From: Zizania palustris
Lineage: Eukaryota; Streptophyta; Magnoliopsida; Poales; Poaceae
Length of the DNA stretch: 64,000 bases
Reading direction: 5' to 3'
Assembly (NCBI GenBank): GCA_019279435.1
Contig: JAAALK010000287.1
Span: 63,491,144-63,555,143, forward strand
The notes under the pieces: generated by a model
Told to the model about the DNA's origin: nothing
Database searches by the model: none
What the model saw: the letters and a program-made list of their open reading frames with translations, nothing else
Made by a program: the position numbers and the translations under genes
Part shown: piece after piece, positions 56,931-64,000 of the stretch
Layout: each line of letters begins with the position of its first letter
How positions within the stretch are numbered: the first letter of the stretch is position 1

Positions 56931-59305
56931 ATGTCTGGCACTAATCTTGATTGGCTAAAATCTCGCGTGGAGCAATATCGGTCTTCTCAAGATGGTATCG
57001 CCGAAGCCATTGAAGATTTTAGCGAGGTAGAAAAATTAGGTCAATGCTTCTCGTCGGCCGACCCTTTGGAACAAGTAGACATAGGAGATGGTAGTGTTCT
57101 GAGGCCGACATTTGTATATCTGAATCTGAATAATGATGTAAAGGCCGAAGTAATAAAATTTCTTCGATCATATGTTGATTACTTCGCATGGGACTACAGC
57201 GAGATGACCGGGCTAAGCCGAGAGCTTGTTAAGCATCGGCTCACCATCAAAACCGGGTTTAGGCCTTATAAACAGCCGTCGTGCCGCTTCAGTTCAGCCA
57301 TCTATGACCAAGTTAAAGAGGAGGTTGAACGTCTATTAGCGGCAGGTTTTATTAGGCCATGCAGGTACGCGGAATGGGTCGCTAACATCGTGCCTGTTGA
57401 CAAGAAAGAGAGTGGCAAGATCCGCATCTGCGTCGACTTCAGGGATTTGAACAAGGCTACTCCAAAAGACAAATATCCCATGCCGATAGCCGACATGTTG
57501 ATCAACGATGCCTCGGGACACAAGGTACTAAGTTTTCTTGACGGAAACGCTGGTTATAATCAAATCTTTATGGCCGAAGAAGCCGTTTTTAGAACGGCTT
57601 TTCGCTGCCCGAGTTTTGTCGGCTTGTTTGAGTGGGTAGTAATGATGTTTGGTTTAAAGAATGCTGGTGCCACATACCTACGTGCCATGAACTTATTCAT
57701 GAATTGCTAGGGGTTATGTTAGAAGTTTATATAGATGATGTTGTGGTCAAATCGGATGCTATGGAAAACCACCTCGCTGATTTGAGAGTTGCTTTTGAAA
57801 GAATGCGTCAGTATGGCTTAAAAATGAACCCGCTCAAGTGTGCTTTTGGTGTGTCGGTGGGTAAGTTCTTAGGATTCATGATTCATGAAAGAGGCATTGA
57901 AATTGATCCTAAGAGGCTTGAGAAAAATAGAGGATGTGTAGCGCCGACATGTAAGAAAGATGTGCAGAAACTGCTAGGCAAGGTTAATTATTCGCGACGC
58001 TTTATATCTAACTTATCTGGCAAAATTAACACTTTCATCCCAATACTCTGGCTAAGAAATGAAGCCGAGTTCACTTGGGGGGCAACCCAACAACGCGCGT
58101 TCGAGGAAATCAAAGAGTGCTTATCGACGCTGCTAGTGGTAAGGACGCCGAAGGCCAGGATTCCGTTTTGGCTTTATATTGCCGTGGAGGAGAGTGTGAT
58201 TGGAGCCGTGTTGACTCAATACATCGAAGGAAGAGAGTACATCATCACCTTCCTGAGTTGTCGACTTCTAGACGCCGATACAAGGTACGTATTTGTGGAG
58301 CGTTTGTGTTTATCCCTCTATTATGTGTGTACCAAATTACGTCACTATCTTCTCCATAGCACATGTATTGTCACTTGCCAAACGGATGTCATAAAATACA
58401 TGTTGCAAAAGCCGATTCTAAGTGGTAGAATCGGCACGTGGGCGTATGCGTTAATCGAATATGATTTGGCTTATGAACCGTTGAAAGCTATGAAAGGCCA
58501 AGTCATTGCTAATTTTATAGTGGATCACCACGTAGATGTCAATTGGGGCAATAAAGTCGCTTTGATTGAAGTATTACCATGGAAACTTTACTTCGATGGT
58601 TTGGCTTGCAAAAATGGCCAAGGTGTTGGAGTGGTACTCGTATCACCAAGTGGTATGCACTTTGAAACCTCAGCCCGTTTGAAATTTCATTCAACTAATA
58701 ATCTAGCCGAATACGAAGCCCTATTGCTAGGTCTTGAGTTGTTAAACTCCATGGGTGTGAAATATGTTCATGAATATGGTGATTCTTTATTAGTCGTGCA
58801 ACAAGTAGCCAAGCTTGCTCAATGTTTTAACGGTTTGCTAAATAGCTACATGGATAAGTGTTTAGACTTAATTTCTACCTTTAATGATTTTGAGATTACT
58901 CATGTGTCTAGAGAGGCCAAATCACTTGCAAATGACTTGGCTCAACAAGCATCAGGCTATCAAATTAGGAGAGGTAAATTCTGCACACGGGAAAGACCAA
59001 TGTTTGAAGATGATGTAGCACCTGAGGGTACTACTGTCGGTCTGACCGGCTTTGTAAGCACGGTACGACCGCCCTTGCGTACTCGGTCCGACCGACCATG
59101 TCAGGACGGTCAAACCGAACTTTGCCGGACAACCGGCAACAGTCGGTTGAACCGAGCCAACATGGCCGGTCCGACCGACTGTTGTCAGGAAGGTTCAGCG
59201 CTCAGGGGGGAGGTCCAAATGATAAATCTTGAGGCCATTTCTAGTGATAATTTGGCCATTGCTTCTTTGGTCAGTGAGGATGATTTGAGGATCCCAATCA
59301 TCTAA
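56931..59305 (+). pseudogene. Tat B reverse transcriptase and RNase H
   Basis: 56931-57710 holds the N-terminal reverse transcriptase (IRICVDFRDLNKATPKDKYP, VVMMFGLKNAGATY). A one-base shift near 57690 moves the frame to 57632-59305, which has VYIDDVVVKSDAM (~57730), the connection region, and a Tat-type second RNase H with YFDG (~58590), NNLAEYEALLLGL (~58700), YGDSLLVVQQV and NDLAQQA. A segment rich in the GGTCNGACC motif at about 59035-59185 is inserted between RNase H and integrase. The frame stops at 59303-59305. Confidence 0.9.
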
Positions 59306-59308
59306 TAT

Positions 59309-60540
59309 TTGAGAAATCCAAGCCAAAAGGTTGATCGGAAGGTTCGGCGACAGACTTTCAAATTTGTTTTGCTCGACGATATGTTGTATCGCTGGACTAT
59401 CGACGAAGTACTTTTGAAGTGTTTAGACCCCGATCAAGCTAGAGTTGCTGCAGGCAAAGTACATGAAGGGCTTTGCGGTAGTCATCAATCGGTCCCAAAG
59501 ATGAGTTGGATGCTCAAAAGGGCAGGTTTTTATTGGCTGACTATGACTGAAGATTGTTTTAGATACTATAGAGGATGCGAAGCTTGTCAAAAGTTTGGAA
59601 ATATTCAGCTAGCACCCGCGTCGGTGCTTAATCCTATTATCAAACCATGGCCGTTCCGAGGTTGGAGTTTAGACATCATCAGCCAAATTCATCCTCCATC
59701 TTCGAAAGGGCATCGGTTCATGTTGATGGCAACAAATTACTTCACCAAATAGACCGAGGTCGTGCCACTCAATAACATGACTCACAACGAGGTAATTGAT
59801 TTTATCTTGAAACACATTATACACAGATTCAGCATTCCCCAAACTCTCACTACAGACCAAGGTACTTCATTTGTTGCTAAAGAGGTGAGGGACTTTGCCG
59901 AATACTATGTGGTCAAATTGGTAAACTCTTCCCCATATTATGCTCAGGCCAATGGTTAGGCCGAGTTAGTAACAAAACTGTGATTAAATTATTCAAGAAA
60001 AAGATTGAAGAGTTTCCAAAAAGGTGGCATGAGGTAATTTTCGAAGCTCTATGGGCTAGTAGAGTTGCAAAGCACGGTGCCACTAAAGTCAGTCCATATG
60101 AGTTAGTATATGGACAAAAAGTCGTTCTACCGGTAGAGGTGAATCTTGGCTCACTTAGATTTCTAAAGCAAGATGGTTTATCGGTCGACGAATATGAGAC
60201 ACTTCTAAAGGATAATTTAGAAGAGGTGACCGCTAAGAGGTTGAAGGCTCTAGAGGCAATAGAGAAAGATAAGAGAAGAGTAGCTAGGGCCTACAACAAG
60301 AAGGTCAAGGCAAAATCATTTCAAATCAATGATTTGGTGTGGAAGACAATTTTGCCATTAGGCACTAGGAGTTCAAAATTCGGTAAATGGTCACCTAGTT
60401 TGGAAGGACCTTTTAAGGTAGTCGGAATCGCTCCAAGCAATGCATATGTCCTAGAATCTTTACAAGGAGAGCGATTTCAAAGTGCTTTGAATGGTAGATA
60501 TTTAAAAAAGTACTTCCCAAGTGTGTGGCAAAATGCTTGA
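59309..60540 (+). pseudogene. Tat B integrase
   Basis: The zinc region has HEGLCGSHQ and CEACQKF (59465-59590). The core has WSLDIISQI (~59660), LTTDQGTSF (~59850) and then a stop in place of the residue after ANG (~59958). Another stop lies at 59750-59752. The C-terminal part 59980-60540 is open and ends KKYFPSVW. There is no chromodomain, as expected for Tat. Confidence 0.9.
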
Positions 60541-60609
60541 AGTGTTAAAAGGCTGATATTGCAAGTATCGCCTGAGGCCCGTCGTGCTTTTAGCTCACTA
60601 ATTTTGCTA

Positions 60610-60625
60610 AAAGGCAGGGGGCATG
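60610..60625 (+). promoter_or_regulatory. Polypurine tract of Tat B
   Basis: AAAGGCAGGGGGCATG or close to it lies directly before the LTR start TGTTTATAGC at 60626. The last bases deviate from a pure purine run. Confidence 0.65.
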
Positions 60626-61857
60626 TGTTTATAGCAAAAAATGGCATTAATGGTCAAACTAGGCAAATACTGAAAAACAGTATTTTTGACCGAAAATATG
60701 TCAAACCTGGCAAAGGCCAGTCTAACCGGCTATGGTAGGCCGGTCCAACCGGCCAGGGTCCATATTATGGATCCGAGTAGGATTTGAGGTATTTTCGCCC
60801 AAAACTTATCTCAACAGGGTTTTGGCCGCATCTAACTCTATCTCTAGCTAGGGATAACCATCCCACCCCCTATAAATACTAGGGGCAAGGCCGATTCAAG
60901 CTCTCTCTCCAATCCACAAATCCAAAGCCCTAGCTTTGAATCACATTTATTTTCTTTACTTTTTGCATCTTCGTGGGTTTACTTGAAAGCCCTCCGTCTT
61001 CCGCATTCATAATCACGGTAACCCTTGCTGGTTCGCTTGTGAACCTCCCGCTAATCCACGTAACGAATTGTTATCCTTTTTATCGGTTTTTATCTCCCTA
61101 CTCAGCAATTTGGCCCTCTGGCCGAATTGTGTTTGATCTCTTATTATCTTTGCAGGTCAATTGTCTCTCTGAACATCTCTGCAAGATTTGGACATGATCG
61201 GATCTCGTTTGCTAGGTCGTCTGGGTTCTAACAAATTGGATCTACCGTCGCCGGTCCGACTAGAGGTACAGGGCCGGTCTGACCGGAGCCCTTCGTCAGG
61301 CTGTTGTCGGCAACGGCCAATCAGACCGAAGGTGCCCCGTTGGTCCGACCGAGATACTCCGCACTGCGCCGAAGCCCTTCACCAGAGCCTTACGCGCCGG
61401 AGCCCGCGTACTCTGAAGCCTACCTCGTCGGTCCAATCGGGAAGGCTTCGTCGGTCCGACCAGAGCCCTCCACACCGTGACCGGAGCATACTTCACGGTT
61501 ATCTTCGGGACGCGTCTGAAGCCCTTCGCAACCTCCGGTCTGACGGAGGTTGTACCTTCGGTCTGACCGGGCTTGAGGCCGAAGGTGCCCTAGGGACCCT
61601 TCGGACCAGACTCTGCTATAACTCTGAATCGGTCTTCGAATTGGCCAATTCTAGGTATTTTGGCCATTTTGTTACTGTTCACATTGTTACTAATACTTTT
61701 TGGCCAATTGAATTAAAATATTAATTATTTATCTGATTGCTTGGCGACACCAAATCCCTTGTCACTATCTAGGGTAGTCAGAATGCGACGTCGGTATCGT
61801 TGCGATACTTTTGGACGTCAAACCGGCCCAAGTGCGGGGCGCATTTCTGCGTCAACA
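60626..61857 (+). mobile_element. 3' LTR of Tat B
   Basis: 1232 bp, longer than the 5' LTR because it keeps ~115 bp around 61145-61260 and a further stretch near 61440-61540. TATA is at 60871-60879. It contains many CCGGTCTGACCGG-like motifs (61250-61580). Ends TGCGTCAACA followed by GCCGT. Confidence 0.93.
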
Positions 61858-62393
61858 GCCGTCTTGAGGCCCCTTCGGAACATGAGTGAAGGCTTGAGAG
61901 TGAAGTCGATTAGCAGCCTCTTGCCTCCACCTTGCTACTTCCTCCTAAAGTAGTGCTACTTGGGTAGCTGTATCCTTAGGAAGGTCTTCATCTCCTCCGA
62001 AGGGGAGCTCCAGGTCTTGGGAATTGGTGTAATCGGTTTGAAGCACCATGGGAGCGGTTCGGTGGTCTTTGGGTGCTCGACGTCCGACGACCCCTTCGGG
62101 GGTTAGTGGAATGACTAAGGGTCCTGCACCGTTGGTCCGAGGGGACCTTCGGGGAGGATCGGTGGCTAGGCTCCGCTTGGGAGGCATGGATAACGAAGAT
62201 AAGGTCCGAAGACCGAAGACTTCGATTGGTTTGGGAAGGCGAGGAAAGGCCTTCGAGCTGCACTAGGAAGCCCTTTACCGAAGGGTGCACGGAATCCTGA
62301 GACTCCGAAGCTCCCTCCGCAAGTGCTCTTCGAAGTGCAGTCAGTGGCGGAGAACTAGCTTTTAGAACTAAGTTCCCCACGGACGGCGCCAAC
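61858..62393 (-). pseudogene. Tat A leader and gag N-terminus
   Basis: On the minus strand the primer site lies at the right end (62374-62391, TGGCGCCGTCCGTGGGGA reversed). A gag frame starts at ATG 62187 (MPPKRSLATDPPRRS) and runs to a stop at 61945, continuing in the same frame toward 61863 (EEVARWRQEAANRL). It rejoins gag at 25899 across Tat B. A basic, proline-rich N-terminus is usual for Tat gag. Confidence 0.8.
62374..62391 (-). promoter_or_regulatory. Primer-binding site of Tat A
   Basis: Reversed it reads TGGCGCCGTCCGTGGGGA, beginning two bases inside the LTR. This GGCGCCG type is common in Tat/RIRE2-like elements and differs from the Tat B site. Confidence 0.8.
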
Positions 62394-62886
62394 TGTTGGC
62401 ATAAATGATTACGCTAACAGGTTCTCGAAGATTAAGAACTAACAAATGAAGAGTTTGTGATGCGGACTATTTCGAGCCTCCGAATAGGATAATAGCTCGA
62501 AGTAGTTCGAAGTTGTGTATTGAATAGCTGAGTATTCAATGCCTATTAGAGGGTAAGAAGGGGGTATTTATAGGTAAAAACTCTAAGGAAAAGACCTATT
62601 TACCCCTCAATTACAACCAACATAGTGGAAACTATTCGGTACCCCGAATAGGGTTAAAATAGTAAAATCTATCCGGAGAGGATAGATAAAGCAGACGTCT
62701 TATCAGTCTTGCTGTTTTCCACTGTAGCTTCGGAGCCTTCGGAGGATACCTTCGAACCATGGATTCGAAGTATCCTTTGGCTTGGAAACTTCATCATCTT
62801 GGAGATGAACACATGCTTCGATGCTGATGAATTGTCTTTGCCTATTGATCTTAAAAGCCCTGAGGATGAAGTATTTTCCCCCAACA
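62394..62886 (-). mobile_element. 5' LTR of Tat A
   Basis: A 493-bp LTR runs TGTTGGCATAA to CCCCCAACA on the plus strand, so the ends TGTTGG/CCAACA form a 6-base inverted repeat. The TATA box (TATAAATAC reversed) is at 62564-62572. It lies about 40 bp beyond the stop codon of the Myb/SANT-like fragment. No matching second LTR is found in the window. Confidence 0.82.
62564..62572 (-). promoter_or_regulatory. TATA box in Tat A LTR
   Basis: GTATTTATA reads TATAAATAC on the minus strand. Confidence 0.65.
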
Positions 62887-62927
62887 GATAGGATACAGAT
62901 ACGAGGCACAAATTCATCCATGGTCGA

Positions 62928-63624
62928 CTACTTCTTTCTTTCTTCATAGCATCTTTTCAATCAATTGAACCTTCCTTCATTGGTGTCAAAGCTAAACAAA
63001 AAAATTTCATAATTTGCAGAATGCTTGAACAACTGTGTTGTAATGTAATGCTCATCACTCCCTTCTACAGCTCCACATTCTTTAACCAATGACATAACCT
63101 CTCTAACTAACTCACGTGTAAAGTAACCATTCAATGCTTTGGAGGTCACAGGTTGGAACTGATCACATCATCCACCATGTGTGACATCACCCTCACCATC
63201 GGATTCTTCCCTTTCTTTCTTGGGCTAATTTTCCTAGGGCTACCAGATTTCCCCTTCCTCTTCAGTTGGGTGCGTGCAGATGATGTGGGTGTAAATTGAT
63301 CAACATCTATTTCATGAATTGGATCATTGTCCCCCTCTTCTTCAGTGTCCCCACAAACTTCTTCACCAGGAATGCATGCAGACTGGCCTGAGACATGAAT
63401 CTTCTCAAACATAATTTCCCATTGTTTCAAACATGGTGGAGGAGCATAATGGAATGTCCTCTTCTCCTTCTTGAGGTGTCCCTATACAGTAAAAGAGAGA
63501 TTGCAAACTGATTAGCCAATTGCATATAGTACAAAGATTTGTAATGAACATACACATGACATGATGATGACATGATGCTAACCTTTGTGTTTGTCGCCCA
63601 CCATTCATCACTTGCTGTAGGTAT
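62928..63624 (-). pseudogene. Myb/SANT-like (L10-interacting MYB type) gene fragment
   Basis: Exon 63583-63624 reads ASDEWWATNTK, the end of a Myb/SANT-like DNA-binding domain. A 101-bp intron with GT and AG ends (63482-63582) follows. The next exon starts GHLKKEKRTFHYAPPP and continues LKQWEIMFEKIHVSGQ, an acidic region, a Lys/Arg/Ser-rich region (KRKGKSGSPRK) and a C-terminal helix region to CYEERKK, with stop at 62928-62930. A frameshift near 63147 and a Trp-to-stop change at ~62966 break it. The N-terminal part is removed by the Tekay LTR at 63625. Such proteins are host regulators or relatives of Harbinger-associated Myb proteins; I cannot tell which. Confidence 0.75.
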
Positions 63625-64000
63625 TGTCGCGCCCCGATTTAATAAATCAGGACTTTATTGAAATTCCATAGAAAATCAATAAAACAAGACGTTCATCATG
63701 CGACCACGTACAAATACGAGCAATCATTCACGGTTCGTAGACCGCATTAATACAAAAGTGAATAAAGGTGAAGAGAAACTAATAAAATAAGGGTCCTAGA
63801 TGAACGCCTCCTTCCAGTCTCGCCTTGACTGGGTCGCTACTCCAGACCTGCATCCTCCTCGTAGTAGACGGGCTCTGATGTTGTAAGTCAACGGGGTGAG
63901 TACAGATGTACTCAGCAAGCCACCGAATGCAATTATAATGCAAGGTAAATAACAAGGGAGAAAGTGGCTAGTTTTGCGGAAGCAGCATAATTGTAAAGCA
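63625..64000 (-). mobile_element. Tekay-type LTR, start only (Tekay 3)
   Basis: It begins TGTCGCGCCCCGATTTAATAAATCAGG and follows 43304 onward with few differences, until the window ends. The preceding bases are GGTAT (63620-63624), the same 5-mer as the Tekay 2 target duplication. Whether it is a solo LTR or the 3' LTR of a full minus-strand element cannot be seen. Confidence 0.9.

Larger units (their letters stand above)
25905..61857 (+). mobile_element. Tat element B, host of the deeper nest
   Basis: Two LTRs (25905-26964 and 60626-61857) begin TGTTTATAGC and end TGCGTCAACA, with perfect GCCGT duplications at 25900-25904 and 61858-61862. After removal of the nested insert 27947-53949 the element is about 9.9 kb with gag, protease, reverse transcriptase, two RNase H segments and integrase on the plus strand. 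The primer site reads TGGCGACTCTGCTGGGGA. The LTRs have diverged visibly, including a ~115-bp difference near 26467, and the coding frames are broken in many places. It is older than everything inside it. Confidence 0.93.

Noticed and set aside
1..64000. tRNA or rRNA genes
   Set aside because: The only tRNA-related signals are primer-binding sites; no cloverleaf or rRNA sequence was recognised by eye, though a dedicated scan was not possible.

Overview
The window looks like nuclear, intergenic DNA from a grass. It is built almost entirely from LTR retrotransposons inserted into one another: SIRE/Maximus-type Ty1-copia elements with ~2 kb LTRs, Tekay/Del-type chromoviruses with ~3.3 kb GC-rich LTRs, and two Tat-lineage Ty3-gypsy elements. 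The grass assignment is an inference from these element types and from the GC-rich LTR promoter regions. No species can be named. I see no rRNA, tRNA, CRISPR or bacterial-type operon, and no intact host gene. The only host-like coding sequence is a disrupted Myb/SANT-like (L10-interacting MYB type) fragment near the right edge (62928-63624).

Layout. (1) 1-10108: an LTR-to-LTR element, minus strand, of the Tekay type. It encodes only an extra upstream protein ('ORF0') and gag; pol is absent. A copia solo LTR (5135-7150) splits its ORF0. The first 1.43 kb of the window repeats the junction seen at 9806-11215, so this part carries a segmental duplication. (2) 10109-16434: a copia element (family A, minus) with a 3' LTR, a decayed pol that has lost its integrase core, and the gag C-terminus; its 5' end is missing. 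(3) ~17014-25904 plus 61858-62886: Tat element A (minus), with gag, pol, a 116-bp tandem array and an antisense reading frame in its 3' region, and a 493-bp 5' LTR. A copia solo LTR (17948-19993) sits inside the tandem array. (4) 25905-61857: Tat element B (plus), inserted into Tat A gag with target duplication GCCGT. (5) Inside Tat B gag, a solo Tekay LTR (27947-31066 plus 53730-53949; TSD GGCAC/GACAC). (6) Inside that LTR, copia element B (31067-53724; TSD ACAAG). (7) Inside the RNase H end of copia B, a nearly complete Tekay chromovirus (34369-46596; TSD GGTAT). (8) 62887-64000: the Myb/SANT-like fragment, broken by another Tekay LTR that runs off the window.

The relative ages follow directly from the nesting: Myb-like fragment, then Tat A, Tat B, Tekay solo LTR, copia B, and Tekay 2 last. 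Coding decay agrees: Tat A and B have many frameshifts and stops, copia B has fewer, and Tekay 2 has two in-frame stops and one active-site substitution, each explained by a single G:C to A:T transition. Nothing here is likely to be an autonomous intact element as it stands.

The most interesting structures are the conserved ORF0 protein upstream of gag in two Tekay-type elements, the gag-only derivative, the 116-bp array with an antisense frame in Tat A, a conserved non-coding block in the 3' region of two diverged copia families, and the dense TTCGAA palindromes in the copia LTRs.
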